From the NCBI GenBank assembly GCA_030024085.1, contig JASEJE010000001.1:124001-188000 (forward strand): DNA of 64,000 nucleotides, in the 5' to 3' direction. This stretch comes from Bacillota bacterium (GTDB lineage: Bacteria > Bacillota > SHA-98 > UBA4971). Every line of letters starts with the position of its first letter. Position 1 is the first letter of the stretch. The notes beneath the pieces are model-generated. The model was not told the origin of the DNA and did not search any database. It saw nothing but the letters and a program-made list of their open reading frames with translations. Below are positions 1-9,143 of this stretch, piece by piece. Position numbers and translations under genes: made by a program.

Positions 1-13
1 GCGATCTACTTAG
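1..13. repeat. Terminus of a palindromic element running off the left edge
   Basis: The first 13 bases are the reverse complement of the left terminus of the 209-bp element at 36522-36730 (CTAAGTAGATCGC read on the minus strand, 13 of 13 identical). The rest of this copy would lie left of the window. The TAA stop of the adjoining M42 peptidase (bases 10-12) is inside the terminal CTAAG. Confidence 0.6.
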
Positions 14-1095
14 CTTACGAGGCCGGCCACAGTTACCGCGTCGAGTCGCTTCACAACCTCCGTTATGAGCGCAACCGCATGGTCGTAGTCGTCGCGGTGC
101 ATGAGCGCGGCATGACTGTGGATGTAACGCGACGGCACCCCGATCACGATGGACGGCACGCCACTTCCGTGGAGGTGGATCCTCCCGGTGTCGGCCGCGC
201 CGCCCTCCATGAAATCGGTCTGGTACGGTATGCCGTGAGCCTTCGCCGTATCGATGACAAGGTCGCGAAGCTTGATGTTGGGAATGAGAGACCGGTCGTA
301 GATGAGGATGACCGGGCCCGCGCCCATGCGCTCCTGCACCTTGTCCTTGTCGCTGCCGGGCACGTCGTTGGCGATGCCGACCTCGAGCGCGAACGCCACA
401 TCGGGATCGACCACATCTGCGCTGGTCTCCGCGCCGCGAAGCCCCACTTCCTCCTGAACCGTGGCTACCCCGTACACCGTGTTGGGATGGCTCGTGTTGC
501 CGCCGGCAAGGTTTCTGAGAACGTCGATGAACAGCGCACACCCGACCCTGTCGTCCCATGCCTTGCCCATGTATACCTTATCGTTCTTGAGGGCCTCGAA
601 GCTGCTTGCCGGGACCACGGGGTCGCCCGGCCGGATGCCGAACTCGCTCGTAGCCTGTTCAAAGCTGGTGGCCCCGACGTCGATGAACATCTCCTTCTTC
701 TCCACGACCTTCTTTCGCTCTTCCTCGGTAAGGAGATGGGGCGGCTTCGAGCCTATGATCCCCGGCACGTCGCCGGACGCGGTCTTGACGATGACTCTTT
801 GAGCCAGCAACACCTGGTCGAACCAGCCGCCGAGTGGCAGGAATCTCAGGTATCCCTCAGAGGTCACCGACTTCACCATGAACCCGATCTCGTCCATGTG
901 GGCAGCCAGCATTATCCTCGGCCGGTCGCTCGTGCCGGTGCGGCGAGCTACCAGGCTTCCGAGCCTGTCCTGCTCGATCACGGTATGCGCTTCCACGTAC
1001 CGACGGATGACCGTGCGAACTTCTTTCTCGTAGCCTGACACCCCCGGTGCTTCCGAGAGCTCTTTCAGCATCTTCGCGGTTGCGTCCATTGGCAT
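10..1095 (-). CDS. M42 family metallopeptidase (aminopeptidase/CelM-like)
   Basis: This is a cytoplasmic, probably oligomeric di-metal aminopeptidase of 361 residues, the usual length for M42. Metal-site motifs are in order: AHMDE at residues 65-69, WDDR near 180-183, QEEVGLRG near 216, EGGAADTG near 298, and a late RYIHS histidine motif. M42 enzymes remove N-terminal residues from peptides, but the substrate range cannot be read from sequence. A good ribosome-binding site (GGAGG, 7 nt upstream) supports the ATG at 1095. The TAA stop falls within the terminal pentamer of a repeat element at the left edge. Confidence 0.92.
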   Translation of the reverse strand: MPMDATAKMLKELSEAPGVSGYEKEVRTVIRRYVEAHTVIEQDRLGSLVARRTGTSDRPRIMLAAHMDEIGFMVKSVTSEGYLRFLPLGGWFDQVLLAQRVIVKTASGDVPGIIGSKPPHLLTEEERKKVVEKKEMFIDVGATSFEQATSEFGIRPGDPVVPASSFEALKNDKVYMGKAWDDRVGCALFIDVLRNLAGGNTSHPNTVYGVATVQEEVGLRGAETSADVVDPDVAFALEVGIANDVPGSDKDKVQERMGAGPVILIYDRSLIPNIKLRDLVIDTAKAHGIPYQTDFMEGGAADTGRIHLHGSGVPSIVIGVPSRYIHSHAALMHRDDYDHAVALITEVVKRLDAVTVAGLVS

Positions 1096-1215
1096 AAATC
1101 ACCCTCCTCGAGCTGGTCAGGCCGGTACCTCTCGCGCCAGAGGTGATGGGTCGGCCCGCCGCAATCCATTTACTTCGCCACCTCTCATTCCTATCCTGCT
1201 TTGCTGCCGGCTATG

Positions 1216-1255
1216 AAAAACGGACCGGGGAACGTGCTTGTTGTTCCCCGATCCG
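1216..1255 (-). terminator. Rho-independent terminator of speD
   Basis: On the minus strand a 13-bp stem (1243-1255 with 1221-1233, one G-T wobble) encloses a 9-nt loop and is followed directly by five T (1216-1220). It lies about 40 bp downstream of the speD stop codon. It is the clearest intrinsic terminator seen in the window. Confidence 0.85.
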
Positions 1256-1293
1256 ATCTGGTGCATTCACAAGGGCTAAGCCTCCAGAGGAAG

Positions 1294-1677
1294 CTACCCC
1301 GGGGAGATCTTCGTCACGTCGTGCTCGTCGAAGATCCCCCTTTTCACCTCGGAAGCCACGATTCGGCGGGCCTTGAACCGGTCGCGAATGTAGCGACACG
1401 CGACCATGGGGTCCACCTTCTCCCCACATGTAAACACGTCGACTGCAGCATACCTGTACTCCGGCCAGGTGTGGATGGCGAGGTGCGATTCAGATATGAC
1501 CACCACACCGCTGACACCCTGAGGGCTGAATTTATGAAACGCCACCTCGCGGATCTCAGCCCCGGCCCGCAAAGCAGCGTCTACCATGACCTCCCTAACG
1601 GTTTCGATGTTGTCAAGCACCTCAGGGTCACACTCGTACGCCTCGCACAGGATATGACGCCCCAAAGTGTTTGCCAT
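1294..1677 (-). CDS. speD: S-adenosylmethionine decarboxylase proenzyme
   Basis: This makes decarboxylated S-adenosylmethionine, the aminopropyl donor for spermidine synthesis. At 127 residues it is the short bacterial/archaeal type. The self-cleavage region ESHLAIHTWPE is intact, with Ser64 as the predicted pyruvoyl precursor following Glu63. The pattern HxxxxxE near the N-terminus is also typical. The gene is monocistronic here, with its own promoter (1740-1767) and terminator (1216-1255). No spermidine synthase is adjacent. The ATG at 1677 follows a GGGAGG-type site. Confidence 0.95.
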   Translation of the reverse strand: MANTLGRHILCEAYECDPEVLDNIETVREVMVDAALRAGAEIREVAFHKFSPQGVSGVVVISESHLAIHTWPEYRYAAVDVFTCGEKVDPMVACRYIRDRFKARRIVASEVKRGIFDEHDVTKISPG

Positions 1678-1739
1678 CCAAAGTCCCGCCTCCCTTCACG
1701 ACCTCTCCCTTCCGACCGGTGACTTGCCCGATCAACGCA

Positions 1740-1767
1740 ATTTTAGCAGATCGCCCCTCAAAGTCAA
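1740..1767 (-). promoter_or_regulatory. Likely sigma-A type promoter of speD
   Basis: On the minus strand TTGACT (1762-1767) is followed after 16 bp by TAAAAT (1740-1745), about 63 bp before the speD start. This is among the best -35/-10 matches noticed in the window. It is a consensus match only. Confidence 0.6.
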
Positions 1768-1835
1768 GGGAACCGCCGCAATTTGTCCAGCCGCGACAGG
1801 GACCGAATCATGCTCGTAGCGCGCCCGGGCCACCC

Positions 1836-3254
1836 TCACCGCGTGTCCGCCGCCCCTGCCTCCGCCGCCTCCGCAGGCCTCAGCATGCCCTTGCGTGCCA
1901 GCGCGGTGAGTCCTGCGAGGACCGCCAGCCGCACGTGGTGCCTTGAAAGCCCGCCCTGGATATATGCTGTGTACGGCGGGCGCAGGGGCGCATCCACTGT
2001 GAGTTCCGACGACGACCCCTGCACGAACGTCCCCCCGGCCATGATGACGCTGTCAGAGTACCCGGGGAGGGGACACGGTTCTGGCGCGTAACGCGCGTTC
2101 ACGGGACTTGCCAGGTGAAACCCGCGGCAGAACGTGACCAGGCGGTCCCGGGAGAACATCCTCACGGCGAGCACCGTGTCGGATGGCTGCTCCCGGTCGC
2201 GAGGCAGCACAGGGTACCCGAGCACCCGGAAAACGTGGGCCGCCACGCGCGTGCCTGCCATGGACTCCGCCACCATTATGGGAGCCAGGAAAAAGCCCTG
2301 GAGGATGAGGCGTGACTGCCCGAGGCTCGGGCCGATGGCCGCGCCCACTCCAGGGGCGGTGAGGCGCGCCGCGATGCGCTCGATGAGACGGCGCTTACCC
2401 GCGATGTAGCCGCCGGCGGGGGCGATTCCGCCACCGGGGTTCTTGATGAGCGAGCCTGCAACGACATCGGCGCCGGCCCCGGTGGGCTCCCGGTCCTCGG
2501 TGAACTCGCCGTAGCAGTTGTCCACGACCACGATGGCGTCAGGCTTGTCCTCCCTGACCGCCCGGGCGACGCGTTCGATCTCGTGTACTGGCACCGAAGA
2601 CTGCCATGAGTATCCCCTCGACCGCTGGATGAAAACGACCTTCGTGCGCTCGTGGACGGCACGGCGTATCCTGTCCACGTCGAGCGCCTGGCCTTCGCCT
2701 TCGCGTGGAACGACCCGCCACGTCACCCCGAGCTCGGCGAGAGAGCCTGGCACCGGCCCTGCCATGCCCACCACATCGCGCAGGGTGTCATATGGTTCGC
2801 CGCTGGCAAACAGGACCTCGTCTCCGGGGAGAAGGAGGCCGAAGAGGCACAGGGCGAGAGCATGGGTGCCTGACACGATCTGGTGGCGCACGATGGCCGC
2901 CTCGGCCCCGAACACCCGGGCGAAGAGCGCCTCCGCCACCTCTCTCCCGCGGTCATCGTAGCCGTACCCTGTCGTGCCGCCGAAATCCTGGTCGGTCACG
3001 CCCACGTGCCTGAAGGCCTCGAGCACTCTAGCGAGGTTACGTCCGGCAAGAGCATCGAGCCTCTCGATATCAGGCCTGCACGCTCTCTCAACCTCCCGCA
3101 TGAGCGCTGCCAGGCCCGGATCGATGTCGACGCCGATGTCTCGGCCGGTGTCCCGACCGACGCCGATGTCAGTGTCGCGGATGTCGATGTCGATGTCGAT
3201 GTCGGCGTCGGGGCCGCTTCCCGTGATGTCGTCGGTCGCTCCTCGCTCCGTCAT
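1836..3254 (-). CDS. Methionine gamma-lyase-like PLP protein (aluminium-resistance family)
   Basis: The 472-residue protein belongs to the fold-type I PLP family long labelled aluminium resistance protein (YnbB-like, Pfam Met_gamma_lyase). The body from about residue 46 matches the family: [16 protein letters not shown], a [10 protein letters not shown] aspartate motif, and SLIKNPGGG carrying the likely PLP lysine. The physiological reaction is not established for this family. The first 46 residues are a low-complexity Asp/Ile extension from GACATC-type hexamer repeats (3119-3215). The start overlaps the dapL stop by 4 bp (ATGA), so translation is probably coupled to dapL. Confidence 0.85.
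   Translation of the reverse strand: MTERGATDDITGSGPDADIDIDIDIRDTDIGVGRDTGRDIGVDIDPGLAALMREVERACRPDIERLDALAGRNLARVLEAFRHVGVTDQDFGGTTGYGYDDRGREVAEALFARVFGAEAAIVRHQIVSGTHALALCLFGLLLPGDEVLFASGEPYDTLRDVVGMAGPVPGSLAELGVTWRVVPREGEGQALDVDRIRRAVHERTKVVFIQRSRGYSWQSSVPVHEIERVARAVREDKPDAIVVVDNCYGEFTEDREPTGAGADVVAGSLIKNPGGGIAPAGGYIAGKRRLIERIAARLTAPGVGAAIGPSLGQSRLILQGFFLAPIMVAESMAGTRVAAHVFRVLGYPVLPRDREQPSDTVLAVRMFSRDRLVTFCRGFHLASPVNARYAPEPCPLPGYSDSVIMAGGTFVQGSSSELTVDAPLRPPYTAYIQGGLSRHHVRLAVLAGLTALARKGMLRPAEAAEAGAADTR
3119..3215 (-). repeat. In-frame hexamer repeat coding an Asp-Ile run
   Basis: A tandem, partly degenerate GACATC unit (minus strand) gives an alternating Asp-Ile/Asp-Ala N-terminal extension to the methionine gamma-lyase-like protein. 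The purest stretch is at 3178-3205. It belongs to the wider set of in-frame hexamer expansions seen in this window. Confidence 0.75.
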
Positions 3255-4438
3255 GAGAACCTCACTCCCGCCGCCTCGAGGCGCGAGAGCGCCTCTTCAA
3301 GTCTGGCGTCGTCGATGGTGACGGATATCCTGAAATAGCCCTCGCCGCCAGGCCCGTAGCCGATCCCCGGCGTGACGAACACACCTGCCTTATCAAGGAC
3401 GTATCGCGAGAACTCTATCGATGAATACCCCTTCGGGACCGGCGCCCAAACGTAGAAGGCCCCCTTCGGGGGTTCGAGGCTCCATCCGAGGCTGTTCAGC
3501 GCGGCGACCACCTTCTTGCGGCGTCTCGCGTATGCCGGCAGCACCTGGGCGAAGTGCTCGGGCGGGGTCTCGAGCGCGGTTATCGCAGCATACTGGACGG
3601 CCTGGAAGATGCCTGAGTCGAGGTTTGTCTTGAGCCTCCCGAGCGCTTCCACGACCTCGCGGCACCCAGCGGCCCATCCGATACGCCAGCCGGTCATGTT
3701 GTAGGTCTTCGACAGCGAGTGGAATTCGATCCCCACCTCCTTGGCCCCGGGCACCTGGAGGAAGCTGGGCGCAGTGTAGCCGTCAAATGTGATCTCGCTG
3801 TACGCGGCGTCGTGGCATACGATGATGGAGTTCTTCCGCGCAAACTCCACTACCGACTCGAAGAACCCGAGCCCGTCCACGGTGGCGGCGGTCGGGTTGT
3901 TCGGATAGTTGATGAACATGAGTTTCGCCCCGGACCTGACGTCCCCGGGGATCGCGTCGAGGTCCGGCAGCCATCCCGTCTCCGGGTGAAGTCGCATCAG
4001 GAAGGGGTCGCCCCCTGCAAGCAGCACGGCCGTAGAGTAAACCGGGTACCCGGGGTCCGGCACGAGCGCGAGGTCTCCCGGATCGATGAAGCACCACGGG
4101 ATGTGGGCGAGGCCTTCCTTGGAGCCGATGAGCGACACCACTTCGGTCTCGGGGTCGAGCCCCACACCGAACCTCCGCTCGTACCAGGCGGCCACCGCGG
4201 CGCGGTACTCGCGCAACCCCTCATAGCTTGGGTAACGATGGTTCGCCGGATCTTCGGCAGCCTCCTTGAGCCGCGCTACCACTGGCGCAGGCGTTGGGAA
4301 ATCCGGGTCCCCGATGCCGAGGCTGATGACGTCCAAGCCTCGCTTGCGGGCCTGGGCGATCTGCCGGTCGACCTCGGCGAAAAGGTATGGTGGTAGATTC
4401 GTGATCCTTCGTGCTTGCTGGACTCTCACCTCAACCAC
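3251..4438 (-). CDS. dapL: LL-diaminopimelate aminotransferase
   Basis: This converts tetrahydrodipicolinate directly to LL-diaminopimelate using glutamate, bypassing the acylated intermediates of the lysine/peptidoglycan pathway. It is a fold-type I aminotransferase of 395 residues. [13 protein letters not shown] lies near the N-terminus, NYPNNPTAA in the middle, the PLP lysine in [14 protein letters not shown], and an RISVT arginine motif near the end. It follows dapF, whose product acts on the same intermediate, with a 13-bp overlap. The GTG start at 4438 sits inside the end of dapF. A plain aromatic or aspartate aminotransferase is less likely given the dapF partner. Confidence 0.9.
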   Translation of the reverse strand: MVEVRVQQARRITNLPPYLFAEVDRQIAQARKRGLDVISLGIGDPDFPTPAPVVARLKEAAEDPANHRYPSYEGLREYRAAVAAWYERRFGVGLDPETEVVSLIGSKEGLAHIPWCFIDPGDLALVPDPGYPVYSTAVLLAGGDPFLMRLHPETGWLPDLDAIPGDVRSGAKLMFINYPNNPTAATVDGLGFFESVVEFARKNSIIVCHDAAYSEITFDGYTAPSFLQVPGAKEVGIEFHSLSKTYNMTGWRIGWAAGCREVVEALGRLKTNLDSGIFQAVQYAAITALETPPEHFAQVLPAYARRRKKVVAALNSLGWSLEPPKGAFYVWAPVPKGYSSIEFSRYVLDKAGVFVTPGIGYGPGGEGYFRISVTIDDARLEEALSRLEAAGVRFS

Positions 4439-5325
4439 TCCTCGATGTCATCGATGATTCCCGTGAATACGCGCGTTGCAGGGCCGGTCATGAACACGCG
4501 ACCGTCCTGGCTCCACTCTATGAAAAGCGTCCCGCCAGGGAGGTGCACCCTCGCTGACCTCCCCGTGAGGGCGCGCTTGGCGGCAGCCACGAGCGACGCG
4601 CATGCACCGGTCCCGCAGGCGAGCGTGGGCCCTGCCCCCCTCTCCCACACCCGCACCGTGAGGTCACCTGTGCCGTTCGCCTGGACGAACTCCACGTTCG
4701 TCCTATCCGGGAAGATGGGGTCGTGCTCGATGGCCGGGCCGATGCGCTCGAGGTCCACCGCTGCAACATCCGGCACGAATACCACGCAGTGAGGATTCCC
4801 CATGGACACGCACGTGATCTCGAACTCGCCGGCCGCCAGGGCGCGCCTTTCGCCGATGACGGCGGCACCGCCACCAGGCGCTACGGGGATGTCCTCCGGA
4901 CGAAAGCTGGGCGGACCCATGTCCACCCGCACCTCGCCTGCAAACTCGCCATCGGCGATTATCTCCGCGCGGACGTGCGCTCCCTTCGCCTCAATGGACA
5001 TGGCGTCCGCGGCTACAAGGCCTGCGTCGCGCGCGTACAGGGCCACGCACCGGGAGGCGTTCCCGCACATCCCGGCCTCGCTCCCGTCACTATTGAAGAT
5101 GCGCATGCGGATGTCAGCCGAGACTGACGGCAGGACCAGCACGACGCCGTCGGCCCCGACCCCCGTATGCCTGTCACAAAGCCTGCGCGCCGCGCTCCCC
5201 CATTGTACCCCCTCGTCGTCGCCGGGGATCTGGTCCGGTCGTGCGAAGTCAAAGAGAATGAAGTCGTTTCCGAGGCCGTGCATCTTCACGAAAGTAGTCC
5301 GCGCTCTTCGGGCGGCTCCTGCCAT
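4426..5325 (-). CDS. dapF: Diaminopimelate epimerase
   Basis: This interconverts LL- and meso-diaminopimelate for lysine and peptidoglycan synthesis. The open frame extends 100 codons further upstream, but the conserved protein begins [12 protein letters not shown] therefore place the start at the ATG at 5325 (GTG one codon upstream is also possible), behind an AGGGA site, giving 299 residues. Both catalytic cysteines are present: MCGNASRC in the first half and ACGTGACAS in the second. The neighbour dapL supplies its substrate. Confidence 0.92.
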   Translation of the reverse strand: MAGAARRARTTFVKMHGLGNDFILFDFARPDQIPGDDEGVQWGSAARRLCDRHTGVGADGVVLVLPSVSADIRMRIFNSDGSEAGMCGNASRCVALYARDAGLVAADAMSIEAKGAHVRAEIIADGEFAGEVRVDMGPPSFRPEDIPVAPGGGAAVIGERRALAAGEFEITCVSMGNPHCVVFVPDVAAVDLERIGPAIEHDPIFPDRTNVEFVQANGTGDLTVRVWERGAGPTLACGTGACASLVAAAKRALTGRSARVHLPGGTLFIEWSQDGRVFMTGPATRVFTGIIDDIEEWLR

Positions 5326-5440
5326 CACATGCTCGTCCCTTTCGTGCGTCGTCGGGCCGTCGGCCGCGGAGGACCCGGTCGGCCTTTCAACCGACCGCCT
5401 GCCTGCCCGCTTTCCCGCCCGCCCGCGTGTTACTCGCCTG

Positions 5441-5695
5441 TTATTCGCGTTCCGGAGGAGATCTCCTGCCTGGGGCAGTGGCGTCACTTCTCGACTCGTC
5501 ATCGAGGTCCCGTGTCTTCTTCGTCCCCGTCCCACATATGGTGCACCTTCCCCGCTCAAGGGATGCGCGGCGCATCTCGATGGGAGCGAACACGGCGCCG
5601 TCCCTGAACCCTTCCACCTTACCATGCCTGTGACCGACGATGTATCCGAGGAGGAAGGCCACTACTACGAGCAGAATCCAGCCGTCAATCGACAT
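5441..5695 (-). CDS. Small membrane protein with CxxC, unknown function
   Basis: An 84-residue protein with one N-terminal transmembrane helix (residues 6-23), a basic HRHGK junction and a soluble tail carrying a single CTIC pair. I chose the ATG at 5695 (MSIDGW), which has AGGGGAG 4-5 nt upstream. The frame opens six codons earlier. It overlaps the end of the UbiA-like gene by 11 bp, so the two are probably co-transcribed. I do not recognise a family. Confidence 0.6.
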   Translation of the reverse strand: MSIDGWILLVVVAFLLGYIVGHRHGKVEGFRDGAVFAPIEMRRASLERGRCTICGTGTKKTRDLDDESRSDATAPGRRSPPERE

Positions 5696-6290
5696 GGGTC
5701 TCCCCTCCCTCACTGTCTCCCGAAAGGCGGCTGGTCCACTCGATGACGGGAGCGCACATGCACACGAGAAGAGTCGTGCGCCGGTCCACGATGAGCGCTG
5801 CCAGGAGCGCTATGAAACACAGGAGGAGCGCCTCGCCCTTGCCGAGGCGACGTGCGAGGTTGGCGCCGCCGGTGGCGCGGTCGAATGCGAGGTCCTGCAG
5901 ATCGTCGCCGAGCTGCACGGCGGTCATCAGCAGCACCGAGACGCAGGTGGCGCGCCACCCGAAGAGCAGCCACGTCACGACGGCCACCATCGCCGATTCC
6001 ATCCACGCCGAAAACCCGAGAGGCAGCATTTCGCGGGGGTCTTTCAGCATCCCCACCACATACGCTGCGAGGACGAGCGGAGATGCGAGGCGTGCGTTGA
6101 TTCCGGAGGCTATGAGGGCGAAGACCAGGGCATAGAGCACAGCGCCTCTGCCCAGGACGTGCACGAGCGACGACCGGCCCTGGGCGGTATCGGCCTCGTA
6201 GTCGAGGTAATCGTCCATCAGCTTGATGACCGCGCCTGCGAGGGCGACGGCGAGGAGGTCGGCGAGGAACCTAGAGACTGCGGAGAACAT
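5685..6290 (-). CDS. UbiA-like polyprenyl transferase, short form
   Basis: A 201-residue integral membrane protein with about six hydrophobic segments. Two aspartate-rich motifs match the UbiA superfamily layout: DDYLDYEAD followed by TAQGR (residues ~26-39), and GDDLQDLAFD (~148-157). In UbiA enzymes these bind Mg-diphosphate of the prenyl donor, so a prenyl-transfer role is inferred. The protein is shorter than typical UbiA (about 280-300 residues), so it may lack helices. It overlaps the GTPase gene by 20 bp. Confidence 0.6.
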   Translation of the reverse strand: MFSAVSRFLADLLAVALAGAVIKLMDDYLDYEADTAQGRSSLVHVLGRGAVLYALVFALIASGINARLASPLVLAAYVVGMLKDPREMLPLGFSAWMESAMVAVVTWLLFGWRATCVSVLLMTAVQLGDDLQDLAFDRATGGANLARRLGKGEALLLCFIALLAALIVDRRTTLLVCMCAPVIEWTSRLSGDSEGGETHVD

Positions 6291-6918
6291 GCCGCTTCAC
6301 CTCCCGAAGGCCGGTCCTTTCGGCGGCGGAGACGGGCAACACCGCGCAGCCCGAGAACATCCTCTGGAGCCTGGCAAGACCGCGCGCAGCATCAGGAAGG
6401 TCCATCTTGTTCGCCACGATGAAGTAGCCCCCTCTGGACCCGGCAAAATCCGCGATCTGGCGATCGATGGCGCCGGCGGGAGGGCCGGAGCCATCGCGTC
6501 CTGCGGTAGACGCGTCTACCACGTGGACGATGATCTGGGCAGGGCGGATGGCCTGAAGCGTCTGGGCCATCGCCCTGCGGATCTGGAGGTCCTCGTGGAT
6601 GTGGTCGACCAGGCCGGTGGTGTCCACGAGCTCCACCACTTTGCGGCCCTTTCCGGCCGGGACCTCCACCACGATCGACTGAAGGCACCTGGTCTGGTGG
6701 GGGCGTGGGCCGACCAGCTCCCTGATGGCCGCGCTGACGGTGTAAGTCCTTACCTGCTTGGCCCCTGACGGATCCATGAACGTCACATCCACGGTCCTGG
6801 CCTTGAGGTGCTCGGCGAGGCTCAGGACGAGAAGGGTTTTGCCCACGTTGGGCCTGCCCACGACCGTGCAACGCTTCATTCCTGAAAGACGTCCTCCAGG
6901 CTGCCGATCCCTCACCAC
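6271..6918 (-). CDS. Small P-loop GTPase next to spoVK
   Basis: A 215-residue protein with a G1 loop GRPNVGKT, a DTTG G3 motif, NKMD G4 and a SAAE-like G5. This is the TRAFAC/Era-type GTPase layout with no additional domain, so the effector is unknown. The start is uncertain: GTG at 6918 follows GGAGG closely, while ATG at 6879 (MKRCTVVG) begins right at the domain. It lies 7 bp after spoVK and overlaps the UbiA-like gene, suggesting one operon. Confidence 0.75.
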   Translation of the reverse strand: MVRDRQPGGRLSGMKRCTVVGRPNVGKTLLVLSLAEHLKARTVDVTFMDPSGAKQVRTYTVSAAIRELVGPRPHQTRCLQSIVVEVPAGKGRKVVELVDTTGLVDHIHEDLQIRRAMAQTLQAIRPAQIIVHVVDASTAGRDGSGPPAGAIDRQIADFAGSRGGYFIVANKMDLPDAARGLARLQRMFSGCAVLPVSAAERTGLREVKRHVLRSL

Positions 6919-6925
6919 GCGCCTC

Positions 6926-7909
6926 CTATGCTGAGAAGTCGTCGGTGATGTCTTCCCTTCGGATGAGCATGAGTTCCTCCCGGGAGAGGTTCGGCTTCTC
7001 CACCAGGCGCAGCGCCTGGCGCCTGATGGCCCGCTCGATGATGTTGCGCACGAGCCGGGCGTTTCCGGAGTGGTCGTTGCCCGGACCGGCCCTCCGCGTC
7101 AGAATGAACTCCAGCCTTGCGCGGGCTGCGAGGTCGAGGCGGTAATCCCGCTGTTTCAACATGAGGTCTGCGATGCGCAGGAGCTCGTCGGTGGTATAGT
7201 CCGGAAACTCGATGTGGATGGGGAACCGTGACCTGATGCCGGGGTTTGCGCGGATGAACGTCTCCATCTCGTCCCGATAGCCCGCCAGTATCACGATGAA
7301 CTTGTCGCGATAGTCCTCCAGCGCCCTTATGAGTGTATCGATTGATTCCTTGCCAAAGTCCTTCTCCCCACCCCGCGCCAGCGAGTATGCCTCGTCGATA
7401 AAGAGTATTCCGCCGAGGGCCTTCTTAATCTGCTCGCGGGTCTTCTGCGCCGTATGGCCGATGTACTCGCCCACCAGATCAGCCCGCTCCCGCTCGACGA
7501 GATGCCCCTTCTCCAGCACCCCCATCTCGCGGAATATCTTGCCGAAGAGGCGTGCACAGGTAGTCTTGCCCGTCCCGGGATTGCCGCTGAATATCATGTG
7601 CAGGGCAAGGGGCTCGCACGTGAGCTGGCGTGCCGCCCTGATCTGCTGGATCTTCACGTAAGCCACGATCTCGCGCACCAGGGCCTTCACCTTGTCGAGG
7701 CCGATGAGGCTATCGAGATCGGCGAGGGCTTCCTTCAGGCGCCAGGCGCTGGAAGACGATGGCTCTTCGAGGCGCTGCCCTCCGGCCGGCCCCGCCTGCC
7801 CGAGTTCTACCGAGTGCTTCAGAACCTCGAGGGCCTCGACAGGCGACAGCCTCCCTTCCTCCAGGCCGGCAAGGACCAGGTTCGGGTCTCTGGGCTCGAA
7901 GGCAAGCAT
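6926..7909 (-). CDS. spoVK: Stage V sporulation protein K (CbxX/CfqX AAA+ ATPase)
   Basis: A 327-residue single AAA+ module. Walker A is GNPGTGKTT, Walker B is ILFIDEAYSL, and a sensor/arginine-finger region follows (RSRFPIHIEF). In Bacillus spoVK mutants are blocked in late spore maturation, and related CbxX proteins act as remodelling chaperones. A short N-terminal segment (about 70 residues) precedes the ATPase. A GAGGTGG site lies 10 nt before the ATG. No convincing sigma-E promoter was found in the upstream gap. Confidence 0.88.
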   Translation of the reverse strand: MLAFEPRDPNLVLAGLEEGRLSPVEALEVLKHSVELGQAGPAGGQRLEEPSSSSAWRLKEALADLDSLIGLDKVKALVREIVAYVKIQQIRAARQLTCEPLALHMIFSGNPGTGKTTCARLFGKIFREMGVLEKGHLVERERADLVGEYIGHTAQKTREQIKKALGGILFIDEAYSLARGGEKDFGKESIDTLIRALEDYRDKFIVILAGYRDEMETFIRANPGIRSRFPIHIEFPDYTTDELLRIADLMLKQRDYRLDLAARARLEFILTRRAGPGNDHSGNARLVRNIIERAIRRQALRLVEKPNLSREELMLIRREDITDDFSA

Positions 7910-8335
7910 GACTTTGCGCCACCTCTCGTAGATCGCATCTCGCGGACTGTGCCACGAGGGACTCCGCAGAACCGGGCGGACCGGACACAGGTACAGCGCT
8001 TGACCGTATATGGTATGCAGGAGAGAAAGGGCCTGTGCGCGGGCTCGAGGCCTCTCCCAGCCAGGAGGTGGAAGGGCCGAGGCGAAGGTGGGTACGTCGT
8101 GGGAGTGTCTTCCCTTCCCCGCACGTCACACGTGCCAACCAGTGCCCCAAGCATGGTGTGAGAGCGTATACCGTAAAGTATGATACAGTACTATGCGGTA
8201 TTGACAGGGACGGCAACAGGTGATAGCGTATAGTTGAGTCCGCACGGCTGACCCAGGAGCGCCCCACAGGGCTGTCACGCCCGCAGGGGCTGCGAGGGGT
8301 GCTGGGGGCTACAGCCCTGTTATGGAGGGGTCGAC
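7910..8335. other. Divergent intergenic region between spoVK and the HTH/MazF pair
   Basis: A 426-bp region carrying the 5' ends of spoVK (minus) and the HTH gene (plus). It contains the plus-strand promoter candidate at 8201-8229. Just before this is a 6-bp inverted repeat (ATACCG at 8167-8172, CGGTAT at 8196-8201) abutting the -35 box, which could be an operator. No gene is supported. Confidence 0.4.
8201..8229 (+). promoter_or_regulatory. Promoter candidate for the HTH/MazF pair
   Basis: TTGACA (8201-8206), a 17-bp spacer and TAGCGT (8224-8229). The -35 is perfect and the -10 keeps the key TA...T positions. An inverted repeat overlaps its upstream edge, which would suit autoregulation by the downstream HTH protein. 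Confidence 0.45.
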
Positions 8336-8785
8336 GTGTTCGAGAGGCTGCTCACCCCTGAGGAGGCCGCCCAGAGGATGGTAGTGAGTCCGAAGACCGT
8401 TCGGGACTGGCTGAGACAGGGAAGGCTGAAAGGCGTCAAGACCGGCAAACTCTGGCGTATCCGGGAGAGTGACCTTGCGGACTTCGTCGCCCGAAACGCG
8501 TTCGGAGCTGTCAGGTTTGACGCTCGGGAGGACGCGCAGCCCCCTGTCGCAGTGCGCGAGACGGCCCTGAGAAAGCATCTGGATGACAGTAACCGTGAGA
8601 ACGCTTCGGAGGAGCCGCGTTGCACGGAGCCTTCCGAAGAAGACAGACAGTGGCTGGAAGCAAGGATCGAAGCCCCGCTTCCCCCATACGACTGGGGTCC
8701 TGGCGGTCCTCCGAAGGCGAGACCCGTGCGCTACGTCCCGGGTAGGGGCCTTGTCATCGAAGGAGACGAGGGTCATGGTCGGTGA
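8336..8785 (+). CDS. MerR/excisionase-type HTH protein, probable antitoxin
   Basis: A 149-residue protein whose first 55 residues form an excisionase/MerR-type winged helix: LLTPEEAAQRM, then VSPKTVRDWLRQGRL and a wing GKLWRIRESDL. The C-terminal 90 residues are acidic and probably extended (Glu/Asp/Pro rich), as in antitoxins that wrap a toxin. The GTG start has GGAGGGG 6 nt upstream. The stop lies 11 bp inside the mazF-like gene, which is the usual toxin-antitoxin coupling. A plain excisionase is unlikely because no integrase is nearby. Confidence 0.7.
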   Translation: MFERLLTPEEAAQRMVVSPKTVRDWLRQGRLKGVKTGKLWRIRESDLADFVARNAFGAVRFDAREDAQPPVAVRETALRKHLDDSNRENASEEPRCTEPSEEDRQWLEARIEAPLPPYDWGPGGPPKARPVRYVPGRGLVIEGDEGHGR

Positions 8786-9143
8786 GCGAACGGTCGGCGC
8801 AGGCGACGTGCTTCTTATGGCTCTCCCCTTCCATACTCCGAAGGGACATGAGCAGGAAGGCAAGAGACCGGTGATCGTGGTGGGGTGTCCCTCCGGCACG
8901 TTGCGCTACCCAACCCTCATCGTTATCCCTCTTACCACGCAAGCTGGCCGATGGGCGTACGAGAACCCGACCCTGTATCCGAGCCTCAGCCCCGGAGAGG
9001 GAGGCTTACCTCGCAGTTCGATCGCGCTCCTTGACCAGCTGCGCAGCATCGACGTCCGTCGCACCGAGGGGTATCTCGGAACCCTTCGGCAAGACACGCT
9101 CAATCGGATCCGGGCCGGCATCACGCGGCTCTTTGAACCATAG
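8775..9143 (+). CDS. MazF/PemK-like toxin endoribonuclease
   Basis: A 122-residue protein of the MazF/PemK/CcdB-like fold: a GDVLLMALPF opening strand, GKRPVIVVG, a TLIVIPLTT strand, then SSIALLDQLRSIDVRR, where MazF proteins have a conserved binding strand. I place the start at ATG 8775, overlapping the HTH gene, although the frame is open 64 codons further. MazF toxins cleave mRNA at short motifs; target specificity is not predictable here. This is the only plus-strand operon in the window. Confidence 0.75.
   Translation: MVGERTVGAGDVLLMALPFHTPKGHEQEGKRPVIVVGCPSGTLRYPTLIVIPLTTQAGRWAYENPTLYPSLSPGEGGLPRSSIALLDQLRSIDVRRTEGYLGTLRQDTLNRIRAGITRLFEP

Noticed and set aside
79-1038. 319-codon open frame on the plus strand
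   Set aside because: It is antisense to a well-supported M42 peptidase with all metal motifs. Long antisense frames are common in GC-rich genes.
8336-8785. Prophage or integrative element excisionase
   Set aside because: No integrase, attachment site or phage gene is nearby, and the overlap with a MazF-like gene fits a toxin-antitoxin pair better.
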